Assembly (NCBI GenBank): GCA_040437565.1
Contig: JBDOQK010000059.1
Coordinates: 159,701-223,700 of the forward strand
Source of the DNA: Albugo candida
Lineage: Eukaryota > Oomycota > Peronosporomycetes > Albuginales
DNA: 64,000 nucleotides
Direction of reading: 5' to 3'
Position 1 is the first letter of the stretch, and the number at the start of each line of letters is the position of its first letter. The position numbers and the translations under genes were made by a program. Shown here piece by piece: positions 10,161-20,060 of this stretch. The notes beneath the pieces were generated by a model. It ran no database searches. It was not told where the DNA came from and worked only from the letters and a program-made list of their open reading frames with translations.

Positions 10161-12214
10161 ATGTCTAGCGCACGGAAATCCGTAAAGGGAGTCGAAAATA
10201 AAGGTGGTTTGACTGGTCGGCGCAAGCGCCAGGAGACTCTTCTGGGTATACGTAAAGCGAAAAAAGAAGACGTCTACGCGACAAGACGAAATTTGAAGGC
10301 AAATCGACCGAAAGGCACCATCGACGAAGAGAACAATGCTGTGAATCCAACCGGATCGGACGCAAATTCGAAGAAAGATCTGCTTGACAACATCGCTGCT
10401 CGGTCTCAATCCTTGCTCATCGGTACTACAGCTACTTACAATGATGAATTTTCGTTGTAACGCTGCTATACGTGTCACCAGGAATCCAGCATGCAGATCC
10501 AGTGACGCGTCAGAAATCCGTCAGAGGGTTTGTGTACCTCTTATCAAGTGGTGTTCCTTCTTTGTTTGATGAATCGGACTCGCAACATTCCGGACTTTGG
10601 AACACTATTTTGACAGCATTACCGTGGTTTCTTCAGGTACTTAATGAACCTATCCAAAATACAAGGTCGCTGGAAATTCACTCGGATGCGGCATTTGCGC
10701 TGCGATTTATTTCGTCAATGGAAAAAGCGACGTTTGTCATTCAAGCAGGCGCCGTTCCCCGACTGGTGCAATTGTTTCAATCAGGTATATCCGATCTGCA
10801 GATTCAAGCAGCTTGGTGCCTTGGGAATATCGCTTCAGAATCGTCTCAATGCTGTACGGAGGTAATTCAGCAGTTTCCTCCGTCACTCGTACTACCCCAT
10901 ATACAAATGGCTACACCCTCACTTCGAAGAGCTGCAGTGTGGTTACTGCGAAGTTTGATTGAGTACCCCGATGTACTAGAAAAACATAATGCATTGAGCA
11001 ATACCGTCAAAAAGGAGATTGTGAATGTCATATGTAATGTGATCCTTCATTTAGCTCGAGATAAAATCAATGCGGTAAAACAAAGCAGCTTGCAAGGGCA
11101 AAGCGCAGCATCAGTTGTCGCGCCAGCTTTGATCTCTCCTTGGCGGCTATTCGAAATATCGACTGGGAAGCCATCTCCAAATGACGTTGCGGTTGTTCGA
11201 TACTTACGACCAGTGGATGAGAGCAGGGTTGAAGTCGTCGATGTCGATGTGAATTTCGAAACTGGAGAAAATATGGTTTTTACCGCCCAGATATCGGATC
11301 TTCGGCCAATGCCGGTGGTTGATGAATCACTGAGTAATGATGGCAATGATTCTGACGAGGAAGATCCTGAACTAACAGAAGAAGTTGTTTTGACACTTTG
11401 CGACAGTTGCTGGTCTCTTGTTGAGCTGACTGTATTTGATCAAGAAATGACCGAAGTTATCGTCGCATCAGGCGTTTGTAATTATATAGTGGAATTATTA
11501 TATATCACCCAAAGCGCTGTGGTAGTATCTCCTGTACTGAGATTATTGGGAAACATCGTTTCTGGTGAATTGAGTTGCTGTCAGGCAGTCATCGATGCAG
11601 GTTTACTATCCGCCATGCCTGTGGTCTTGTCCAACGTAAGTCGATCAGTCAGAGAAGAAGCTTGCTGGATACTCTCAAATATTGCCGGTGGTCAAGAGCA
11701 GCAGGTGACTGCTATGCTACACGCTCCAAATGTCCTCGCCGCGCTGGTAGAACAAATGTCTTGGGCAGAATATCGTGTTCGAAGAGAAGCTACTTGGGCG
11801 CTATGCAACATAATCGTGCAAAGCAGCGCTGATAGCATCCTGGATCTTATCGGACTTGGTGTTTTGCGATCGTTTTGTCCTCTCTTAGATGAGTGGGAGG
11901 ACCCAATGCTAGAAATGGTGATTCTAGAGACTATGGAAAATCTATTGAGCAAAAACCCACACGAAGGACGCGTTGTCTTGGAAGAGAGTGGCTGTCTTGG
12001 AAAATTGGAAGAGCTGTGCTACGATCAAAATCAGGATGTTAGTGCAATGGCTTCTTCACTTATTGACACGTTTTTCAGCTCAGAAAGCAATGATCACGAC
12101 GAAAGTGAGTCGATAGGTCCATCCATCGTGAGTCAAAATGGTTTAAATTCTGAAGGCAGCAGTAAAGCCTTCAATTTTCGGCCAGTGGAGCAGGGAGTTG
12201 AATTCAAATTTTGA
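10161..12214 (+). CDS. importin-alpha-like nuclear transport receptor with central insertion, 664 aa
   Basis: The two exons are 10161-10422 and 10482-12214. The intron is 59 bp, and the joined frame reads SQSLLIGIQHADPVTRQKS. The N-terminal 40 residues form a basic importin-beta-binding domain (GRRKRQETLLGIRKAKKEDV). Armadillo repeats follow, with the family's W-x-x-x-N cargo ladder (AWCLGNIAS, CWILSNIAGG, TWALCNIIV), so it should carry classical NLS cargo into the nucleus with importin-beta. It is about 130 residues longer than typical importin-alpha (about 530). The excess is mostly one block at roughly residues 305-390, between armadillo repeats, made of predicted strands (VAVVRYLRPVDESRVEVVDV) and an acidic run (NDGNDSDEEDPELTEE). 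The C-terminus is a short Ser/Glu-rich tail. A divergent paralogue rather than the main importin-alpha is possible. Confidence 0.88.
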
Positions 12215-14325
12215 GTTTTTGTCTTTCAGCGAATGATGCAAATTAATTACTTATATAAAAATCTCTTCAAGTGATGAAAGCATAGAAAAGTATCGATTCC
12301 GTTAGAAAAAGTAGAGTCAATTTGCAGTCAAAGATTCCAAAAGTGATGCAATTTATCAATCGCGTCAAATTGGGTAAGCTCTGCGTCTGTCGCCTTTTGT
12401 CAAGTCATGTTGTAATCATGCGTCAAATACAACAGACTTTGCGCATGAGGTGAATATATGATATTCGGTGACGCTACGCTTAACACAGCTCTCTTCAGAC
12501 CAATCGCAAGATCCCACGTCGCAAAGAGAGCACCGTGTAGTGAAGCTTAATGCAAATAAAAACGCTTGTAAATGATAGAAAATATTTGTCAGCCTACGAC
12601 TTGAAGGCTGAATCGAAGACGAATCTTTTCTATTTGAACAAATTTCACGTAAGTGGAATGGAGTTATAATAGTACGAAGACTGTGAAGCGATATATAGTC
12701 CTGTCTTTCAACTACAATCAGATAAACCTCGCTAGATAATGTGACCTAGCATCCAATTTGTGTGTATCATTAAAAAGACTCGCATTGCCTTAAACAGTCG
12801 TACGAATTCAATAAAGGTGTCCGTACCGTATCATTTACTGATAGTTTCAGCAATCGCTTGTACAACAAATGTAGCTCAGAGTAGCGCAGTTCTTGACTAT
12901 CGTCAGGTATTGTAAGCTCCTAATGATTTGCACGTTCGGCTGACTGCATTATAGAGATTAACGTCGAAACCCACGACGTACTGAGCGACTTCTCAAGTTT
13001 GATGATTCGAAGAGGTGATCTCAAGGAGGCAACACGCGATCATCCAAGTCTCACAACACAATTTCAGCATTGATCCAGAACTATTCTTCGAATTATCGTT
13101 TCCGACTTTTTCCAACGACTCGATACCGCGGCGCACGTGTTGCGACGTAGCGCATATCTACAATGTCGGTGCACTGCATCGCCGAGGTGTGCATTACTTT
13201 CCGGTTGATCTCGTTTCTGCGAGGCGTCAAGTGCCCGAATAGTGTTCCAGCCTTCGCTGCCTGTCATCCATGTCTCTGAGGTGGTTGTTCATACCAGGCT
13301 ATATAGGTGTCGTCTAATCCGCTGTACTTAAGCTTTTGTCGACCTTGACATCTCAGACGTTGCTAGTAGCGTTTCGCGGACCACAATTTGTTTAGTAGCA
13401 ACTGATATGAAGTAGTATAAAAATGCATTATCATTCTGAATGAGAATACCACAATTGGGTGTGATAATTCTGCCATGCTCTCACCGCTAAAAAGATGCAA
13501 CAAACATGGACGAATGGGGAACAGACGTGAGCACAGTCTATTACTTGGGAATTTTAAATCTCCTTTACTTGCCTTGCGCTGAGTTTTCTCTGTACCTGAT
13601 AAAAAGCGTGTGCATTCGTTCCCCTTGTTTAAATGATTGATCAAGTTACTTGGAGGATGTCAAATTTCAAAGTGACACTTACACAACGCATTTTCACTAT
13701 AGCAAGCATTGATTGAGCCCACTGATACAAGCGAAAGGTTCTTTTACACCTCATAGCCTTAAAAGTTTATCAGGAGTATTCGATCGCGCATTGGAGACTT
13801 CATGACCTACGAAGTCTATTGAGTTTCTAAAAGCTCTCCGCTCTATGCTGAAAAGCGATATCGATGTCACAAACACACTGAACGTTATTGATATGAATGC
13901 AACTTTCTCAAACTATGTGTTGCAGGTCACAGATGCGACAATGATATTTATTGCATTGGATTGATTCACAGCGCCAAAATCGCCAAACGGATTCTCCACA
14001 AATATCACAAATTGAACATTTTTTAAGATAGTCCCAATTCGTGGCACAGTTATGAGAATACCGTCTCAATGTGTCTATGACTCCATGAGAGGCGGAATCA
14101 CACTGTCGGGATCGACGAGTTGCTCTGTGTCACTCCATCAATAGTTACGATTGCCTTCATGGGGAACTCCTTCACGTACAACATAACAATGGAAGCTTAG
14201 TAAATAATGACCATGCTGATACTGGTGTAGGGTCATTGGGAGATCGGATCACTAACAGCAGCTCATGGATGAAGCAGAAGTGACTACTACATGTGTTGCA
14301 TCCCTCGGATTTTGTGGGCGACATT
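12215..14325. other. 2.1 kb without a supported gene
   Basis: No frame stands out. A 76-codon plus-strand frame at 13015-13242 and a 93-codon minus frame at 13363-13644 lack convincing composition, and neither joins to neighbours through good splice sites. The region may hold promoters or an unrecognised short gene with many exons. Confidence 0.3.
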
Positions 14326-15302
14326 CTAATTCCGATGGAGAAGCTTGGCTCCTCGAAGGCGTTTACGTTGACGAAGCACCGGATCGGCAACGGAAGAGCG
14401 TTTTGGTAGCTGCGTGCTCTCGTGCATGAAAGTCGGAGCTTGATTGATTGCGGTGGGTTTATCTTTGCTCTTCTGATCCACATTGACTTTATCCTTCGAT
14501 CTTTCCACCTCCTCAGTGAATATAGATATATGCTTCTCACGATGTATTCCAATAAGAAGCGACTGGAGAACATTTGTGCATGTATCCGATTTGGGCTCCA
14601 ACAATATCAGGTCGACACGACCTACAATAATGTGCTCATCCCCAATGCATCAAAATCATTTGTCCGTTGCTACCTTTGCGGATAATTGTTTCAGCGAATT
14701 GATATTTGATGATGAACTGAACGCTACATTCTCCGGCTTCGAATGATGCACCCAGCATATCCGGCTTTTTCAGGGACTCCTAAAAGGCTCCGTTTAAAAC
14801 TGATACACAACGAGCGGAAAGTACCTCTAAGATGACCGAGAAATCCTCCAAATTCATTGTAATTCCAATTGTGTCCATCTGTGCGACAAAATAACAAACA
14901 TATTGCGTTGTTTGCGATAATTGCTTACGTGTCGTGACCATTGATCAGTATCCATAAAGCATTCATATAGGCCTTCATGAATCGTTCTGTTTTCCCGCTC
15001 CGTATAAATGAGAGCTGTAAACTGATATTCCAATCTCCGATTTGGAGAATTTCTTACGTATAAGAGGCATTGCTGACTCTTTGTCGATCCATTGAATCGA
15101 TACGAGAAAATCATCTTCCGCATCCAATTCCCAATATAGTGTCTACCGGTACAGCAACTCGGTATGGATTGCCCGACGCTCTTATGACATATTTTGAGCG
15201 TGCGCGTTCAGTTCCCGTCCTCGTAAGCGTTCGAATGTCATATACACTTATTACTTTATCAAATGGCAATGGGTATGAATTCTTTTGGTAGTTATCGAAT
15301 GC
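14326..15302 (-). CDS. multi-exon gene, possible XRCC4/PAXX-type head plus basic tail
   Basis: Five exons join in frame on the minus strand: ~15142-15058, 15014-14929, 14878-14825, 14779-14674 and 14621-14326. The introns are 43, 50, 45 and 52 bp, all GT-AG. Reading through gives LYWELDAEDDFLVSIQW, then a block with GLYECFMDTDQWSRH, then ITMNLEDFSVILEESLKK, FEAGECSVQFIIKYQ and KGRVDLILLEP. A charged, probably coiled segment follows, and then a basic C-terminus (RQRKRLRGAKLLHRN). A strand-rich head with the pattern of a short beta strand, a D-x-W motif, a helix and then strands, followed by a helix and a basic tail, resembles the XRCC4/XLF/PAXX superfamily of end-joining factors. This is inference from the pattern, not a match I can prove. 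A further upstream exon (15302-15145, with YPLPFDKVISVYDIRTL) is likely, but its junction and the start codon are not settled. Confidence 0.42.
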
Positions 15303-15309
15303 ACTAAGA

Positions 15310-15778
15310 CGAGAATTTTTATGTAGATAATTTACCTTGTGGTGCTGGCTTCCGCGTACCTCTCGTCAGTACTCTAACGAAACGATCAAAATCGCTAGCG
15401 CTTTCATCGTCTAACAGCGCTACTGCAGCGTCTAATCTCGTGAAAAAGCCTCAGGAGACGAAAGCGCAGGGTTTTCGGCAGCAATTGACAGAACGTAGCA
15501 CCAGAACGCACTCGAAAGAGCTCAATAAAGCGTTGAGGACTAGAAATGCGGCAATTTCGAATAGCATCCATATTCCAAATCGCGTAGAAGTGGAGAAAAG
15601 TATCATGATAGAGCAAGCAAAATCGCAAAGAAGAGCCGAGATTTATGCATTAAATACCATCTTGCGACAACTTCAGCAGGAAAAAATAGCTCAATACATA
15701 CACCAACAACGTTTGATGCGAGAAATGCAGCACATATCTTCGACTGAGATGAATTTGGTCGCTGCCATAGGAGTTTGA
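15310..15778 (+). CDS. C-terminal exon of an unrecognised helical protein
   Basis: An open plus-strand frame from about 15310 to the TGA at 15776-15778 has strong protein character. A Ser/Thr/Lys-rich linker is followed by a long charged helix (KSQRRAEIYALNTILRQLQQ, then EKIAQYIHQQRLMREMQ) likely to form a coiled coil. The first in-frame ATG is only at about 15604, so either the protein is about 58 residues or earlier exons exist to the left. Those would run through the minus-strand gene at 14326-15302. The two models compete in 15145-15440, and I cannot decide which is expressed there. No family was recognised. Confidence 0.35.
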
Positions 15779-16037
15779 TTCATTATTATTAAATAAATCA
15801 AAGGAACAATATTGCCCGGGCTTTTACTGATGTACCCTCAATGACCCAATTTCGCTGTTACGCTTTTACCTGACGAAAATCCAATACAAGTACCACTGAC
15901 TCTGATGTATGAGTCGATCCTACCACGTGTCGTGGTACCTGCGATAACGACAGCTACGCAGGAGTGACAAATTCATCATAATTACTCATCCAAATAAAGA
16001 CAATTATTCCTATCAAATCACGCCGCTGATCGATACG

Positions 16038-17891
16038 ATGACTTGGACCAACAGTCCGATTCGGACCACAAAGCTGACCGTATGTCGAAGAAACTCGATC
16101 GGTAAAGCATCAGTGCTCTATATGATGTGGCAGCTGATTGTCTTAATCGTTGGCACATGCTTTCTCACGCTTATCATTTTGCATCAATGGCACCTCGAAA
16201 AGCTCCAACACCCAACGCATCGATTTTTAGAAATGATTGCAAGAAGTAAAGGTGTTCAAGTCACATTGACCCCACGCATAGGATCCACATCGAGCCCAGA
16301 GAACACAAAGTTTAAGGCCATCTTGTTTCCTGTCAAAACCAAAGTTGATGATCGCACTATCCGATTCGATGGACAGCTTTCGTACAGTGTCGGGCATCGA
16401 GAATTTAAATTCACATTACTGGAGAACCGGGGCTTTGTCACAATACGCAACCAAACGTCGGGAGCCGTACTTATCACAAAATGCCTGGAACCAGCAAACG
16501 TACCTCCACTTCATCTCATCACAGATGCCGTTCGTTCGGCACGAGTTATAGACGAGATTTCGTCACATGAATTTAGCATCGAGTGTGGTGATGGAAAGCT
16601 CGTCGAAGTATTATTTACGGATGAGCCATACGTGTTCTGTGCTGGGAACACATCTCATGTGGTCGATAAAATCCACGGTGAGGACCTAGAAGCAGCTATA
16701 GAGCTTTTTTATGAGCACACAGAAACAACTCCGTCGAGAAGTATTCTGACAATCCCAGAAAACCTTCATTTTGGATCATGTCGTCATCTTGATCAGGACA
16801 ACTATGACTCGGATGACCTCGATGAATCCTCGTTAGCTGATTTTGGTTTGAATTCTGAAAACTCGCCGAGTGTCGCGGGGGCTGTTAAATCACACATCAA
16901 CAAAGCTCATCGTCGTCTTCGCTCGCTGTATCAGAGAACCATCCAACCACACATTCAAAGACTTCAAAATCGTGCTTTGGATGTGATGGCTATCTCAAGA
17001 GGTCAGCGAAGATTAGGCGCCTTCAAAACATTACGATGCAAAAATTGCAAAGGTGGAAAGAAAGTGTGCGTGTTCGTTCACGGATATAGACGAAAGGGAC
17101 TCAAGCCTGGAATCTCTGAACAGACCTCTTTCAAAGAGTATTGGGGAAGTATTCAAAAACATGTCCCGTGTTGCTCCTCGAGCACGTTTTTGCGTCTCGA
17201 TACAATGCGCCATGCATGGATGAGCAGAAATCTCACTTCAAAAGTATGTGAAGCTGCAATCCGACTGACAGGTAGTAAGAATCCAATGAGTCTGGAAAAT
17301 ATCGCTTTGATCGGTCACTCGATGGGCAATTTGATCATAGCTGCAGCGGTTCTCAATAATGAATGTGCGATCGGTCCAACATCAATGTGGATATCGTTGC
17401 AAGGTCCTTTCGTTGGTACAGAGACTGCCAGTGTATCGAAAAAGTTGTGTGCCTCTGAGGGACCCGCCCGACAAGCTCTAGAAGCATTAAGGCTTTGTCC
17501 ATACACAGTAGCAGCTGAGTCGCTTCAATATATCACGTCGAGATACATGACACCGGATATACGACATTGGTATGCAAAGGCGCTGAATGTTCATCGCAAA
17601 ATGGCTACATCTTGTCTGTGTGGTGTGAACACAGTGGGGCTCTTGAGTCCGCATTCGGTGATGTATGGGATGCTGAGTTCAGTCACACCACATCACACTC
17701 CTAGTGACGGTGTAGTGGAGATTCGGAGCTGCAAAGGGCTTTTCACTTACGATATGTTTGCGAGAACATACTACAAAAACAGATTTTATGAAGCTAGTAT
17801 CAATCATGGCGATGGACGTTTTCTCCATGGAGACGGATGGTGGGGAGCGAATCGAAAACCAATAGCCTGGCTTCAGTGTCAATTTGCCTGA
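16038..17891 (+). CDS. membrane-anchored alpha/beta-hydrolase (lipase-like), 617 aa
   Basis: This intronless frame starts with ATG at 16038. One hydrophobic helix at about residues 24-48 (LYMMWQLIVLIVGTCFLTLI) after a basic N-terminus suggests a type II membrane or signal-anchored protein. The C-terminal half is an alpha/beta hydrolase. It has strand and oxyanion region KVCVFVHGYRRKG (about 340), the nucleophile elbow GHSMGN (Ser at about 428) and a late histidine in the SINHGDGRFLH segment (about 588) that could complete the triad. Residues 60-330 have no domain I can name, and contain an acidic Asp/Ser patch at about 255-275. A secretory-pathway lipase or esterase is the likely role. The gene is convergent with GPN2, with only 35 bp between the two stop codons. 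Confidence 0.72.
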   Translation: MTWTNSPIRTTKLTVCRRNSIGKASVLYMMWQLIVLIVGTCFLTLIILHQWHLEKLQHPTHRFLEMIARSKGVQVTLTPRIGSTSSPENTKFKAILFPVKTKVDDRTIRFDGQLSYSVGHREFKFTLLENRGFVTIRNQTSGAVLITKCLEPANVPPLHLITDAVRSARVIDEISSHEFSIECGDGKLVEVLFTDEPYVFCAGNTSHVVDKIHGEDLEAAIELFYEHTETTPSRSILTIPENLHFGSCRHLDQDNYDSDDLDESSLADFGLNSENSPSVAGAVKSHINKAHRRLRSLYQRTIQPHIQRLQNRALDVMAISRGQRRLGAFKTLRCKNCKGGKKVCVFVHGYRRKGLKPGISEQTSFKEYWGSIQKHVPCCSSSTFLRLDTMRHAWMSRNLTSKVCEAAIRLTGSKNPMSLENIALIGHSMGNLIIAAAVLNNECAIGPTSMWISLQGPFVGTETASVSKKLCASEGPARQALEALRLCPYTVAAESLQYITSRYMTPDIRHWYAKALNVHRKMATSCLCGVNTVGLLSPHSVMYGMLSSVTPHHTPSDGVVEIRSCKGLFTYDMFARTYYKNRFYEASINHGDGRFLHGDGWWGANRKPIAWLQCQFA

Positions 17892-17926
17892 ATCTGTATG
17901 AATTTGATAATTATACTTTCTGTTTG

Positions 17927-19159
17927 TTAGGACCTGTTGTTCACTCCAGCAATATTACGAATTTCCTCTTGCAATCCGCTCGAAGTGTCTTGTGTGCCTA
18001 AAAATCGCTCTTGCATGTCCATAACGTGCTCATTGTCAACTATGCTGTCTTGAGCAACAGCACACTTCCAATCAACGCTTGTGAATACGTAACCATTGCT
18101 CTTATCAATTGCTAAAATGAGTGCTTTAAGCGATGTTGTATCGTGTATTTGTATAGGATGGAATGACACAAGGCTGAAATCTTCAATCACATCGATCAAA
18201 GCTTCATTCAGCCGCCGAAATTTGGATGATACAACAGTCTTTGACTCGTTTATTGATGTGTCCTCATCCAGTATCAGCTTTTGATTCCCATTTTCATCTA
18301 CCTCATCAACCTGTAAGCCGAGCCGCTCGGCATCCAACCAATTGAGTAAATATCGTAAATCCAAAACGTCCGTATAATAATCGAGATTGTAAGCTATAAA
18401 CTCGATATCAGAGCAGATGAGATATATCACATCAGCACGCATACCCAATTTTCCATACTGCTCCATCAAGTCAACTTTTGATAAAACATTAATATGCGGT
18501 AGTTCCAGGCGCACCATTGACGCCAGACTCATCAATACGACCGAAATGAATTTGGAGCTATCCGTGCAGTGATGAGCATCGACCAAGTGAACTACTGATA
18601 ACTGTACAAAGACGCTGTGTCAGGGTACCGAAAGATTCTCAAGACGACAACGTACTCGAACATTTAATTTTCCGAGCTTTTCGAGTATTTTATGAACGCT
18701 CGTCTCGTGAGTGTACAACTCAACTTGACCGGGGAAGTCGAAAAGCAAGTATTTATCTAAGATGAAATATTAGTGTGAAGGAATGGAGACTGAGATGCCG
18801 ACCTTGGAAGGCCTCTAATTGTCGTACGAGCCATTCGAAATTGCTATCGATGTAATTCATACAGTAGACGAGTCCTCCATTAGGACCGAGTTCCAAAGTG
18901 TCCATAACATTTTCCAAGCAAATTAATTCTGCGACATTAATAGCGCAGTTATATGTAAATGCATTGTTAAGGAGCTATGGTAAGTAGCATTGGAAGTAAA
19001 TGTTTATTATGGAAAAGGATATGTAATGTTCTCATTGGCTGGGTCCATATTGATGATGATTGTATCGCGACCATTCTGCTGGAGAAACTGTTGCATTCCA
19101 GCGCAGTAGGTGGTTTTGCCAGAGCCCGGAGGCCCGACAACTACTTGACCAAATGGCAT
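17927..19159 (-). CDS. GPN2: GPN-loop GTPase 2, 354 aa
   Basis: Four exons (19159-19023, 18954-18803, 18756-18656, 18601-17927) sum to 355 codons with all phases matching. The protein starts [17 protein letters not shown], with the P-loop at 9-17. It continues [20 protein letters not shown], the defining Gly-Pro-Asn loop ([11 protein letters not shown]), a G3 motif [21 protein letters not shown] and a G4-type SKVDL. GPN GTPases act as dimers in the cytosol, in assembly and nuclear import of RNA polymerase II and III. The C-terminal 60 residues are a variable tail. Introns 2 and 3 are ordinary GT-AG (46 and 54 bp), while intron 1 is an AT-AC intron described separately. The upstream in-frame extension beyond 19159 is hydrophobic and non-homologous, so MPFG is chosen as the start, as in the family. 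Confidence 0.93.
18955..19022 (-). other. U12-type AT-AC intron in GPN2
   Basis: No GT-AG pair joins exon 1 and exon 2 of GPN2. The frame is restored exactly by removing 68 bases that begin ATATCCTTTT and end TTTAC. ATATCCTT is the consensus donor of minor (U12) spliceosome introns. CTCCTTAAC, ending about a dozen bases before the AC acceptor, matches the U12 branch-point consensus TTCCTTAAC. The join gives [14 protein letters not shown], which agrees with the conserved GPN2 sequence. Minor-spliceosome components are known from Phytophthora, so the machinery is expected in oomycetes. Confidence 0.9.
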
Positions 19160-20060
19160 TATCAGTAGAAAATAGGGTCTATTAATGTGGCTTTGTACAG
19201 TAAGTCGTTGACGCTGGAGTAAATGTAGCAATAATACTGTAGTAGTAGTTACGATAATGTGATCAGATACCATGCTTATACTCTCTTAAAGCTGCATGAT
19301 TGACTTGGCTCCCGGGAGCGTTTCAACTATATCACTTCTTCACTCTTTAGTACGACACTACTCCAGCATTATGAACATTAACATATAGTTCCATATTGCT
19401 AGCCAGCATGAGTAGCCGCTCTTGATGCTCTTAACTGCTCAAATATGGATATTCTCACTGTGTATGACATTGATAGCGGTGTTTGTCAAGCAGAGCGACT
19501 ACCGACTGACATAATAGCGGTGATCCACACCGAGGCCTGTTGATAGCTTACCCTTTTGCTGCAAATTGAACGCCACATCAGACGAAAGACAAAGATATAT
19601 GTCATACATACTTCCAGCCCAGTCTCTGTTTCAATCACACTCTCATCCACTGGCATGTTGTCTCATATTGGTTGGGTTTCTTATCGTTCAGAATTTTTCG
19701 GATGACCCGCAACGCAGTTCCTACTATTTGAATTACTAAAGCTGCTTGCTGCCGACTTGCCCACCCAAAAGCAAAGCACTGGAGGTTTAAACAAACAGCG
19801 TGCCAAACGACTGTTTATTTGGAATGATGGACGAAAGCTTCTATAAAATGAAACGCGTCCTACAATTTGTTGGACTGTGACTGCCACTTAATTATGGAAC
19901 CTTCTGGCTGCANNNNNNNNNNNNNNNNNNNNNNNNNNNNNNNNNNNNNNNNNNNNNNNNNNNNNNNNNNNNNNNNNNNNNNNNNNNNNNNNNNNNNNNN
20001 NNNNNNNNNNNNCTTTTTTTTCGATTTCCTACCTGCCGCCCTCATTTCTTGAAATCCAGA
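19160..20060. other. intergenic region between divergent GPN2 and GH81 genes, with a 100-N gap
   Basis: No gene is supported here. The 100-N gap at 19913-20012 is one of three without repeated flanks, so real sequence may be missing about 50 bp upstream of the GH81 start codon. The stretch presumably holds both promoters. Confidence 0.5.

Noticed and set aside
14172-14573. A 133-codon minus-strand frame overlapping the XRCC4-like exons
   Set aside because: It is in a different frame from the spliced model and contains long hydrophobic/Cys-rich text without a start context; treated as a shadow.
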